Below are positions 11,805-19,771 of a stretch of 64,000 nt of DNA, in pieces. Origin of the DNA: Roseiarcus sp963836695 (GTDB lineage: Bacteria; Pseudomonadota; Alphaproteobacteria; Rhizobiales; Beijerinckiaceae); contig CAWIKX010000002.1 of NCBI GenBank assembly GCA_963836695.1, positions 248,001 through 312,000 of the forward strand, written 5' to 3'. Under the pieces are notes generated by a model, which searched no databases, had not been told where the DNA came from, and saw only the letters and a program-made list of their open reading frames with translations. Positions within the stretch are counted from its first letter, which is position 1, and the number at the start of each line of letters is the position of its first letter. Made by a program: the position numbers and the translations under genes.

Positions 11805-12734
11805 ATGCCCCGCCTCGTCGACGAAGTGATGGCACGGGCTCCGAAGCTCCGCGGGCGGCTCGTCGCCGATGCGCCGATTGCGGAGGCGACGTGGTTTCGG
11901 GTCGGGGGTCCGGCCGAGGCCCTGTTTTCTCCCGCCGATGGGGACGATCTCGCCTATGTCCTGTCCGCCTTGCCGCGCGAGGTTCAGGTCACGACGATTG
12001 GCCTCGGCTCCAATCTTATCGTTCGCAACGGCGGAATACCCGGCCTCGCCATAAGGCTTGGCGGCCGCGCATTTGGCTCGGTCGAAATCATGGAAGGCTT
12101 CCGCATCGCTGTCGGAGCGGCGACGCCGGACCAGTACGTGGCGAAGGCCGCCGCGATAGCGGGCGTCGACGGCTTAGCGTTCCTGCGTGGGGTGCCCGGC
12201 GCAATCGGCGGCGCTTTGATCATGAACGCGGGCGCGCATGGCGGCGAGGTCAAGGACGCGCTCATCGAAGCCCGCGGGATCGACCGGACAGGCGCTGGTC
12301 ATGTCTTTTCGAATGCGGAGATGGGTTTCTCGTATCGCCACAGCTTGGCGCCGGACGACGTCGTGTTCATCGGCGCAACGTTTCAGGGCCGCCCCGGCGA
12401 GCCCAAAGCGATCGAAGCCGAGATGGAGCGGATCACTCGCGCGCGCGAAACGTCCCAACCGATCCGCGAGAAGACCGGCGGCTCGACGTTCAAGAACCCG
12501 CCGGGCATGAAGGCATGGGAATTGATCGACAAGGCCGGATGCCGCGGCTTGCAGCTTGGCGGTGCCCAAGTGTCCACCATGCACTGCAACTTTCTCATCA
12601 ATCTTGGGACCGCGACCGCGGCTGATCTCGAGGCTCTCGGCGAGGAGGTGCGCCGCCGGGTGCTGGAGACGAGCGGCGTCCCGCTCGATTGGGAAATCAA
12701 GCGCATCGGCGTCGCTCTTGGGTCTGCTTCTTAG
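11805..12734 (+). CDS. murB: UDP-N-acetylenolpyruvoylglucosamine reductase
   Basis: FAD/NADPH enzyme forming UDP-MurNAc. It shows the PP-binding FAD signature TTIGLGSNLIVRNGG (about 64-78), FLRGVPGAIGGALIMNAGAHG with the catalytic region, and GGSTFKNPPG with the conserved serine (about 226). The 309-residue length fits. It starts 9 bp after the murC stop. In many relatives the mur cluster continues with ddl and ftsQAZ; here it ends and a convergent MFS gene follows. Confidence 0.96.
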   Translation: MPRLVDEVMARAPKLRGRLVADAPIAEATWFRVGGPAEALFSPADGDDLAYVLSALPREVQVTTIGLGSNLIVRNGGIPGLAIRLGGRAFGSVEIMEGFRIAVGAATPDQYVAKAAAIAGVDGLAFLRGVPGAIGGALIMNAGAHGGEVKDALIEARGIDRTGAGHVFSNAEMGFSYRHSLAPDDVVFIGATFQGRPGEPKAIEAEMERITRARETSQPIREKTGGSTFKNPPGMKAWELIDKAGCRGLQLGGAQVSTMHCNFLINLGTATAADLEALGEEVRRRVLETSGVPLDWEIKRIGVALGSAS

Positions 12735-12758
12735 ATCCGTCTGAAGGTTGAACCGACC

Positions 12759-14306
12759 CTATCCCGTCCGCGGCGAGGCCTTGGCGAAGGGCACACAGAG
12801 CAGGGCGCCAAAGGTCAAGACGGCGATCATGATCCAGGCCTCGTTGATGGCCTGAACCAACGCCGCCTTTTTGACAAGCGATTGCACCATCGTGAGCGCC
12901 GGGCCCTCGAGCGGGCCAGTCGGGCGGTTCATGAACATGTCGAGGGGTATGCCGACAAACTTCGCGACGCCAACGTCGCCCGCCTGCAACCTCTCAGTCA
13001 ATGCTGTCCCAAGCGCAGGCGAGCGGGTGTAGATCACGGTGTCGATCATCGCGAGCCCTATGGCGCCGCCGAGATTTCGCATGAGATTGAACAGGCCGCT
13101 CGCGTCAGGCACGCGGCTCGCCGCCAGATGTCCAAGCGCTAGCCGAGTGGGCGGAAGCAAACAAAACATGATTGCGAGTCCGCGAATGACCTGCGGCCAA
13201 AACATCGTGTCAAAATCGGTCTCCGGAGTCTGCAGTCCGCTCAAGCCCAGGCCCACCCCAAACACCGCGAATCCAAGGAACGTCAGGAGCCGCGCGTTGA
13301 CCCGCTGTTCGAGCGCAACAGCGATCGGCGCCGTCAAGAGCTGCGTCACGCCCGTAACCAGCATGGTCTTACCGATCTCCAGAGCGTTATGGCCTCTGAC
13401 GAAGGCTAGAAAAATCGGCATGAGATAAACAGAGCCGAACAGGCCGATCCCCAGCACGAAGCTGAGAACACAACCGATCGCGAAGCTTCGGTCGGCGAAA
13501 GTCCTGAGCGCCACGATCGGGCGAGGCGCCTCGAGCGTGCGCCTGACAAAGCCGACTGAGCTTAAAAAGGTCATCGCCAACAGACCCATTACGAGGCCTG
13601 AGATCCAGCCTCGCGTCGGCGCTTCCTTGAGCGCTATCTCCAGCGCCGCAAGCGCAATCGCCAACAGGAGTAACGACAGCCCATCGAGTGTGCGGGCCTC
13701 GCTCAATCGCATAGGCTCTTTTGGCAACAGGAACCCTGCGAAACCCGCCGAAACAATCCCAGGCGCGACATTGACCAAGAACAGCCAGTGCCAGGAATAA
13801 GTCTCGGTAATCCAACCGCCGACAATGGGTCCAACGGTCGGCGCTAGCACCGCCAGCACGCCGGCGAATGTCGTCGCGGCGCCCTGTCGCGCTAACGGGA
13901 ATAGGAGGAACACCGCCGAAAAGACGCTCGGGATCAACGTGCCCCCGGAAAAGCCCTGCAAAACCCGCCAAGCGATCAGGACGGAGAAATGCTCGCTCGC
14001 CGCGCACCCCACCGAAGCCAGCGTAAAGATGAAAATGGACAGTACGAACAACCAGCACATGCTGAGCAAGCGCGTGAGCAAGCCAGTCAGCGGGATCGCG
14101 ACAACTTCCGCGATGAGATAGGCGGTTTGCACCCAGCTCATCTGGTCGGGGGGGATATCCAGCGCGCTCTGGATCGTCGGCAATGAGGTCGCCACGACTT
14201 GCACGTCGAGGATCGCCATGAACATGCCGACGCACATCATCGCAAAGCCGATCGACGTCGAGACTGACACGGCGACGGAGGCGTTGCGCTCAGGCGCGTT
14301 CGACAT
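12759..14306 (-). CDS. DHA2-family MFS exporter (EmrB-like)
   Basis: Drug:H+ antiporter of the 14-TM DHA2 group, about 515 residues. It has AILDVQVVATSLPTIQSAL in TM1, the motif-C-like stretch APTVGPIVGGWITETYSWHW, and many hydrophobic segments to the end. I start it at the internal methionine MSNAPERN (ATG at 14306); the frame is open further upstream but would then run deep into the methyltransferase gene. It overlaps the 3' end of that gene by 17 bp and is the last gene of the polyketide operon, so export of the polyketide product or protection from it is a reasonable inference. No EmrA-type partner is next to it. Confidence 0.88.
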   Translation of the reverse strand: MSNAPERNASVAVSVSTSIGFAMMCVGMFMAILDVQVVATSLPTIQSALDIPPDQMSWVQTAYLIAEVVAIPLTGLLTRLLSMCWLFVLSIFIFTLASVGCAASEHFSVLIAWRVLQGFSGGTLIPSVFSAVFLLFPLARQGAATTFAGVLAVLAPTVGPIVGGWITETYSWHWLFLVNVAPGIVSAGFAGFLLPKEPMRLSEARTLDGLSLLLLAIALAALEIALKEAPTRGWISGLVMGLLAMTFLSSVGFVRRTLEAPRPIVALRTFADRSFAIGCVLSFVLGIGLFGSVYLMPIFLAFVRGHNALEIGKTMLVTGVTQLLTAPIAVALEQRVNARLLTFLGFAVFGVGLGLSGLQTPETDFDTMFWPQVIRGLAIMFCLLPPTRLALGHLAASRVPDASGLFNLMRNLGGAIGLAMIDTVIYTRSPALGTALTERLQAGDVGVAKFVGIPLDMFMNRPTGPLEGPALTMVQSLVKKAALVQAINEAWIMIAVLTFGALLCVPFAKASPRTG

Positions 14307-14796
14307 GGCGTGATGCGTGCAGGGCGAGGTTCTCAGCGCGGATCCGGACCGATAGCAGGATCGCATTCGCCGCGGAGAAGATCAAAGCAAGCCAAGGCAG
14401 GCCGAGGCAAAGGGGTAGGGCGGCGATCTCTCCGACAACGACGAGGTAGTTCGGGTGCGAGAGAAAGCGGTAAGGGCCATTCGTCGCCAGCGGGGCGCCC
14501 GGAAGGAGGATGATGCGCGTGGTCCAACGAGGACCAAGCGTCATGAGAACCCAAACGCGCAGAACCTGGAGCGATAGAAAGATCGCAAGCCAGATCGGGG
14601 CAACCGCCCGTGCCGCGCCGAAGATCCACAGGCTGCCCAGCCACAGGGCGTGCATCAGCACAATTGCCGGATAGTGCTCGGGAGCAACCTCGACGGCGCC
14701 CTGCGCGAGCAGGGCCGCCGTATTGCGACGCGCGAGATAAAGTTCGGCGAGTCGTTCCGCGGTCACCACTCCGAGAAGGAGGGCGGCAAGGGTCAC
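14290..14796 (-). CDS. Isoprenylcysteine carboxyl methyltransferase-family membrane methyltransferase
   Basis: Small integral membrane methyltransferase of about 168 residues with the ICMT-family core NGPYRFLSHPNYLVVVGEI and several hydrophobic helices. I choose the GTG at 14796, which overlaps the stop of the polyketide synthase in a GTGA arrangement; a TTG at 14820 would overlap more. ICMT-family proteins paired with type III polyketide synthases (Bacillus BpsB, Streptomyces SrsB) methylate alkylpyrones or alkylresorcinols, so tailoring of the neighbouring enzyme's product is the likely role. The real substrate is unknown. Confidence 0.85.
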   Translation of the reverse strand: MTLAALLLGVVTAERLAELYLARRNTAALLAQGAVEVAPEHYPAIVLMHALWLGSLWIFGAARAVAPIWLAIFLSLQVLRVWVLMTLGPRWTTRIILLPGAPLATNGPYRFLSHPNYLVVVGEIAALPLCLGLPWLALIFSAANAILLSVRIRAENLALHASRHVERA

Positions 14797-15845
14797 GCGG
14801 CTCTCTTCAGCGAAACGCAACTCGAGGTGAAACCAGGCCCCATCGCAGTAAGCAATGTGCGCGAAGGCATGCCGTCGCGCATGATGCGCTCCAGCACGAA
14901 GAGCACAGTCGGGGCCGACATGTTGCCGTACTCCGCCAGGACGGCGCGTTCATGGTCGAGAGAGCCCTGCTCGAGCGACAATGCGAGTTCGAGCGCCGCG
15001 ATGACCTTCGAGCCGCCTGGATGACAGGCGAAACGATCGACATCTTCGACAACCAATCCTCCGCGGGCCAAAATACCGGCAATGGCTGGCGCGATATGCT
15101 GTTGCGTGAATGGCGGGATATCCCGGTCAAAGATCACGCCGAAGCCTTGCGGATCGATTTTCCAACCCATGATGTCGAGCGTGTCAGGCCAGGTATGCTG
15201 ACCGCTCATCTCAACCGCGGCGGCGCCGCCTTCGTAGGCTCTAAGCACGCAAGCGGCCGCGCCATCGCCGAACAACGCCGTTGCGACGACGTTTGCCTTG
15301 GTCAGTTCGTCGAGCCGGAAGGCGAGAGTGCAAACCTCGACCGCGACGAGCAAGACAATGCTGCCTGGGCGCGAGCAGGCGAGGCGGGATGCGATGGAGA
15401 AGCCGGAGACGCCGCCGGCGCAGCCAAGTCCGAAGACGGGAACCCGCTCGACATCAGGGCGAAACCCCAAACGCCCGGCTACCCGCGCTTCGAGACTAGG
15501 CGTCGCGATCCCGGTCGATGAGATCGTGACGATGGTGTCGACCTCGGAGGCGTCAAGTTCGGCGGCGTCGAGAGCGCGTTTCGCCGCCTCGACAAAGAGT
15601 TGGCATGCTCCGTCAAGATAGGCGCTCGTGCGCTCCGGCCAGCCCACCGGGGTAAGATACCAATCGATTGGGCGCACCGCGTGCCGCTGGCGAATTCCCG
15701 AGCTTTTGAAAACTCGCGCAACGCGCTCGAAATCGTCGTAGCGTCCGGCAAAACTCTTGTTTGCGGCCGCCGCGACGTCGGACTGCCTCAAGACGTAAGG
15801 CGGGACCGCAGTCGCCAGCGAAACAAGCTTGGCGGACTGGCTCAT
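14793..15845 (-). CDS. Type III polyketide synthase (chalcone/stilbene synthase family)
   Basis: Homodimeric iterative ketosynthase of about 350 residues. The catalytic triad is visible: Cys142 in FGLGCAGGVSG, His275 in FACHPGGSK and Asn308 in YGNMSAPT. The C-terminal MGPGFTSSCVSL is the family end motif. Start ATG 15845 has GGAG 6 bp upstream; an in-frame ATG 48 bp earlier is less well placed. It leads an operon with the ICMT-type methyltransferase and a DHA2 exporter. By analogy with BpsA/SrsA it probably extends a fatty acyl starter with malonyl-CoA to an alkylpyrone or alkylresorcinol. Starter and product cannot be read from the sequence. Confidence 0.95.
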   Translation of the reverse strand: MSQSAKLVSLATAVPPYVLRQSDVAAAANKSFAGRYDDFERVARVFKSSGIRQRHAVRPIDWYLTPVGWPERTSAYLDGACQLFVEAAKRALDAAELDASEVDTIVTISSTGIATPSLEARVAGRLGFRPDVERVPVFGLGCAGGVSGFSIASRLACSRPGSIVLLVAVEVCTLAFRLDELTKANVVATALFGDGAAACVLRAYEGGAAAVEMSGQHTWPDTLDIMGWKIDPQGFGVIFDRDIPPFTQQHIAPAIAGILARGGLVVEDVDRFACHPGGSKVIAALELALSLEQGSLDHERAVLAEYGNMSAPTVLFVLERIMRDGMPSRTLLTAMGPGFTSSCVSLKRAA

Positions 15846-16364
15846 AGAGACTCCAATTGTGACCTCCCGCCGCGGCGCGTACAACCAAAACAACGGCGGT
15901 CTCTGATTTATTCGTGGCGAATGTCCGGCTAATCGAAGGAACCACTTCTTCCTCGACTTGAGTTCCGCTCAAAATATCGTGAGGCAAACAAGGCGAATAT
16001 CATCGTGGCTCACGGTGTTACGCTCTAACGTATTTGGGGCCTTGAGTTAAGCCATCTTCATCAGATCACGCTGCCGGAAATCAAATGAGCTCTTGGCTCC
16101 GGCGAACGTGAGCAGGCGCGAGCAGCGACTGTTTGTCGGCGGCGGGTCGATCAATCCAGTTCGTCGCGCGCCAACCACGTCCGCTTAATCGAGCTGTGAG
16201 CTGCGTCACGGCGCCGTGCGGCGCCAACGGCTACTGCACCCTCGAGCGAGATGCCGTTCCTCGTCCCGTAGGCATGAGCCAAGACGCTTCACTAGCTTTG
16301 CCTTCAGTTCAATCCTGCGGCGCTTGCCCATTCAAGAGGAGACAGCTCAAGAGGAGATCGTGAC
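15846..16364. other. Intergenic, 519 bp, probably divergent promoters
   Basis: This region separates the polyketide operon (leftward) from a small membrane-protein gene (rightward). It is somewhat AT-richer near 15890-16060. No protein-like frame, clear hairpin terminator or RNA gene is recognisable. Promoters for both directions presumably lie here. Confidence 0.5.
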
Positions 16365-16580
16365 ATGACCCGTTTCGAGACGCCGGCCCAGTTTGACGAT
16401 CGCTATCCCTATGCGCCCGCGACGCCCCGTGCGCCAACCATTAGAACTATCGCTCTATTGGCCGTTTTGGTGGCCTATGCCGCGGGATTCATAATCCTCT
16501 ACCCCATTGCCGCAGGCAGCGTGGCGAGGAGCGTCACCGAAGGCAACGACCCAACGCTATTGCAGTTCGTCGGACCTTGA
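16365..16580 (+). CDS. Small single-pass membrane protein, unknown function
   Basis: A 71-residue frame with a strong ribosome site (AGAGGAG) a few bases before its ATG. It has a polar Pro/Tyr-rich N-terminus (DDRYPYAPATPRAP), one hydrophobic segment at about residues 27-49 (TIALLAVLVAYAAGFIILY) and a short acidic tail. No family is recognised. Its last 24 bp overlap, tail to tail, the end of the radical SAM gene on the other strand. The good ribosome site and membrane-like composition support a real gene. Confidence 0.55.
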   Translation: MTRFETPAQFDDRYPYAPATPRAPTIRTIALLAVLVAYAAGFIILYPIAAGSVARSVTEGNDPTLLQFVGP

Positions 16581-17693
16581 TAGCTTCGCGTGCGCCCGCA
16601 CGGATGAATAGGGTGGGCCAACGCTAGCTGTCTGCTCCAGGCGGTCTGTGTAGGCGTGCTCAATTCCGTGAGGGTCGGTGACCACGTGCTCTCCGCCTTC
16701 GCCGCAATGAATCCATTGCGGACCGATCGGCGCCTTGCCGTGGCCGCCCGGAATATCAAGCATGTAGGTCGGCGTCGCGAGCCCGGAGAGACGGGCGCGC
16801 ATGAGCCGCATCAGTTCCTGCCCCCTGGCGATCGGCACCCGCCAGTGCGAAGTGCCGGGGGCAAGATCGCCGTGATGCAGGTAATAAGGCTTCACTCCCG
16901 CTTCTACGAAGGCGCGCATCAGCTCGATGAGCGTTTCCGGATCGTCGTTGACGCCCTTCAGGAGAACGCTCTGACTGACTAGCATTGCTCCCGCAGCCGC
17001 TAGGCGGCGACAGGCGGAGCGGGCATTGTCCGTCAGTTCGCGCGGATGGTTGGCGTGCACCGCCACTACCGTCGTCTTGCCTTCGGCCATCAGAGCGCGC
17101 GCTACCGCCCTTGTCACCCGCTCCGGAGCGGCGACGGGGAGGCGCGTGTGCCAGCGCAGCACCTTGACGTGGTCGATCGCCGCAAGCGCCTCGGTCACTT
17201 CGGCGATCCGGCGCGGCGAAAGGGTCAAGGGATCGCCGCCAGTCAGGATCACCTCCCAGATGCCTGGGCGTTCGCGCACGTACTCGACCGCGGCGGCGAA
17301 GTCGGCGGCGCTCAGCGTCCCCGAGCCGGGCCCGACACGCTCGCGCCGAAAGCAGAATCGGCAATAGACCGCGCAAACCGCAACCAGCTTGATCAAGACC
17401 CGGTCGGGGTAACGATGCACGAGCCCCTTGACCGGGCTCATGGCGTCGTCGCCGATCGGGTCGTCTCGCTCCGCGGGGTCGCGAATGAGCTCTCGCGCGT
17501 CGGGCACAAACTGACGCGCGATCGGGTCTAAGGGATCGCTTGGGTCGATGAGGTCGGCCAGCGCCGGCGTAAGCCCGACCGCATAGCGCTCGGCGACCGC
17601 TTCAAGCTCCTCGAGCCGTTCCCGCTCGACCAGCCCCGCCTCGACGAGATTGTCTGGCGTAGTCAGGCGGCGCAGTTGACGTCCTGAAGTCAT
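16557..17693 (-). CDS. Lysine-2,3-aminomutase-like radical SAM protein (KamA/EpmB family)
   Basis: Radical SAM/PLP enzyme of 378 residues. The cluster motif is CAVYCRFCFRRE (CxxxCxxC), followed by ILTGGDPL and a C-terminal GGHGKAP region typical of aminomutases that bind PLP. By length it resembles both EpmB (beta-lysylation of EF-P) and short KamA proteins. EpmB usually sits next to epmA and efp, and neither is in this window, so the specific assignment stays open. The C-terminal 25-30 residues after HAYTDRLEQ look extra relative to family members. Confidence 0.85.
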   Translation of the reverse strand: MTSGRQLRRLTTPDNLVEAGLVERERLEELEAVAERYAVGLTPALADLIDPSDPLDPIARQFVPDARELIRDPAERDDPIGDDAMSPVKGLVHRYPDRVLIKLVAVCAVYCRFCFRRERVGPGSGTLSAADFAAAVEYVRERPGIWEVILTGGDPLTLSPRRIAEVTEALAAIDHVKVLRWHTRLPVAAPERVTRAVARALMAEGKTTVVAVHANHPRELTDNARSACRRLAAAGAMLVSQSVLLKGVNDDPETLIELMRAFVEAGVKPYYLHHGDLAPGTSHWRVPIARGQELMRLMRARLSGLATPTYMLDIPGGHGKAPIGPQWIHCGEGGEHVVTDPHGIEHAYTDRLEQTASVGPPYSSVRAHAKLSRSDELQ

Positions 17694-17941
17694 TCGGCCT
17701 TCGCATTACGAGGTACGCGCGCTTTCCCACGCGGCGCGCCGCGGGTCGCTGCGACGCGCCAGTTAATGGAACGGAGGCAGCCTCGCAAGGCGCGGAGACC
17801 GAGGGCGCCGGCAAGCGCTCGCTCATGGCTTCCCAACCAGGTCGAGCGCCTCAGGCGAAAAACTTGAGCGACGACCAGGCCGTTCGGCAAATTCTAGGAC
17901 CAGAAAGTCTCCGCTTTCGTCCGTTCAGAGCTTAAAAGCGC

Positions 17942-18352
17942 TCATGAACAGATATTGACGTAGCTATATCCCAAATAGTTGCCGACAGCGTCGTACACAG
18001 GCCTGTAGGTCCAGCAACCGTCGGAGCCTCCCCACCACGCGCCCGCGACGACTGCGGGACCCCACCAACCATTGATCCAGACGCCATTGCGGAAGAAACC
18101 GCGGTGGAAGAAAACGCGCCGGCCGGCGAAGCCGGGATGGAAGCCTGCGAAGCCAGGCCGGAATCCGGGCCGGAATCCGCCGAAACCGGGATGAAATCCG
18201 CCAAACCCGGGGCGAAAGCTACCGACGCCTCCATGAAAGCCACCGAAGCCTCCATGGAATCCGCCAAAGGCAGAGGATGGACTGGTCAGGCAAAGCGTCA
18301 TCACCGAAGCGATAAGCGCCGTGATGGTCGCCTTCGAAATGGATCTACGCAT
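17942..18352 (-). CDS. Secreted Gly/Phe/His-rich repeat protein
   Basis: About 136 residues. It has a signal peptide (basic MRRSISKAT, hydrophobic core, SSAF) and then a low-complexity region built on GGFHGGF and GFRPGF repeats. The folded-looking C-terminus contains NGWWGP, GCWTYRPVYDAVGNYLGY and ends NICS. Start ATG 18352 has GGAGG 7 bp upstream, better than the ATG at 18367. Such exported Gly-rich proteins with a terminal WTYRPVYD-like segment are common in Hyphomicrobiales and have no assigned function. No operon partner. Confidence 0.72.
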   Translation of the reverse strand: MRRSISKATITALIASVMTLCLTSPSSAFGGFHGGFGGFHGGVGSFRPGFGGFHPGFGGFRPGFRPGFAGFHPGFAGRRVFFHRGFFRNGVWINGWWGPAVVAGAWWGGSDGCWTYRPVYDAVGNYLGYSYVNICS

Positions 18353-18739
18353 AGTTCGCCTCCGCAATCCGCGCCGAGAGAGACGGTATCGTCCTGCTCA
18401 AGCGGACGCCTGCGTGGGCGCGGCTTACAGGAACACCCGGCAGAGGCGCTTTCTTCGATCACGATCTCATGATGGGCAGTCTGCGCAAGTCAGATGAGCT
18501 GGCGCGAACATCAACTCAAAGCGCAATCGCATTGACGGGGGCGCGATTCTGCCGTCGGCAGTCTCGCTCGAAGCGCCGTGATCGTCGTCGGGTCGTCCTT
18601 CACGAACTCGATGGACATTAGATTGGTGTTGTTGAAGATCATCTCGCCGACGCGCTAACGTCAGCTCATCGAAGAATACCTTCTTGGCCGGCCCAAGCCG
18701 GGGCGCCATCTCGCCGACTGAAATACGCTAGAGAGAGCC
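18353..18739. other. Intergenic, 387 bp
   Basis: Divergent promoter region for the secreted repeat protein and the amidinotransferase gene. It holds only a doubtful 43-codon minus-strand frame at 18511-18642 with no convincing ribosome site. No terminator or RNA structure seen. Confidence 0.45.
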
Positions 18740-19746
18740 ATGCCGAACGATCGCAACCCGCATTGGGTCTATACCCAGACCGTCAAGATGTTCGCCGCGC
18801 CCGCCTCCCCCCGTTTGAGGATGAAGCCGAGCTCGAGCGGCATTGGGGGCGGGTCTGGGGGATCGACAACGATGTCGGACAGATCCGCAGCGTTCTCGTG
18901 CACCGGCCCGGACCCGAAATGGCGGTGGTCGATCCCGCCAAGCGTATCCCCGAGATCGGCTCGTTCGGCGATGCCGATGAGGGGTGGTACTTCCAGAGTG
19001 AGACGCCGCCCGACGTGCCGGCAATGCAGGCGGAGCACGATGCAATGGTGGCGGCTCTGAAGGCTGCCGGCGTCGAAGTCTTTCACGCGGAAGGCGTCGA
19101 GGGCGGGCGGCTGAAATCCTGCTACACTCGTGACCCGTTCATCATGGTCAAGGGCGGCGCCATCGTCTGCCGCATGGGCGCCCGCATCCGTCGCGGCGAG
19201 GAGCTCGCGACCACTCGGACCCTCGCCAAAATTGGTGTGCCGATTCTGCGCACCATCTCAGGCACAGGCGTCATGGAGGGCGGAAGCTTCGCCTGGATCA
19301 ACAGCACGACGGCTGCGATCGGCGTCGGCGTGCGCGTCAACCGCGACGGCGCGCTTCAGGTCGCCGAGGTTCTCAAGCGACAGAGCGTCGAGCTCCTGAT
19401 CGTTGAGCTCACGGGCTATGACATCCATCTCGACGTCGCCTTCCTAATGGTCGACAAGGATCTGGCTTTGGTGAACCCGTTCGGCCTGCCCTTCTCCTTC
19501 ATGGAGGAACTGAAGGCGCGGGGTGTCCACCTCGTCGAGATCGATCCGGCGGACGATCCCTGGATCAACAACTCGTTAGCCACCGCGCCTGGACGACTGT
19601 TGATGCCCGAGGGCGCCAGCAACCGTACGCTCGACGCGCTTGGTCGGCATGGCGTGACTTGGACGACCATACCTTACGCCGCGATGCACAAGAATGGCGG
19701 CGGCATCCACTGCTCGACAACGCCGCTGCGGCGGGACAGGGTCTAA
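18740..19746 (+). CDS. Amidinotransferase / dimethylargininase-like hydrolase (single-base frameshift)
   Basis: Guanidine-modifying enzyme of the arginine deiminase/amidinotransferase fold (COG1834 type). Visible features are CYTRDPFIM, MEGGSFAWIN, a His-Asp element GYDIHLDVAFLMVD and the terminal catalytic Cys in GGIHCSTTPL. The N-terminus MPNDRNPHWVYTQTVKMF lies one frame away from the rest; adding one C to the C6 run at about 18808-18813 joins them into 335 residues. It starts an operon with two FAD-dependent amine oxidoreductases, suggesting breakdown of an N-methylated or guanidino compound. Whether it hydrolyses the substrate or transfers an amidino group is not clear. Confidence 0.78.
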
Positions 19747-19771
19747 GGTCTCTTGAGCATCGGAGGGCGAG

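Noticed and set aside
18511..18642. 43-codon minus-strand frame
   Set aside because: Its first half looks protein-like, but there is no good ribosome site and no family match; kept only as a note.
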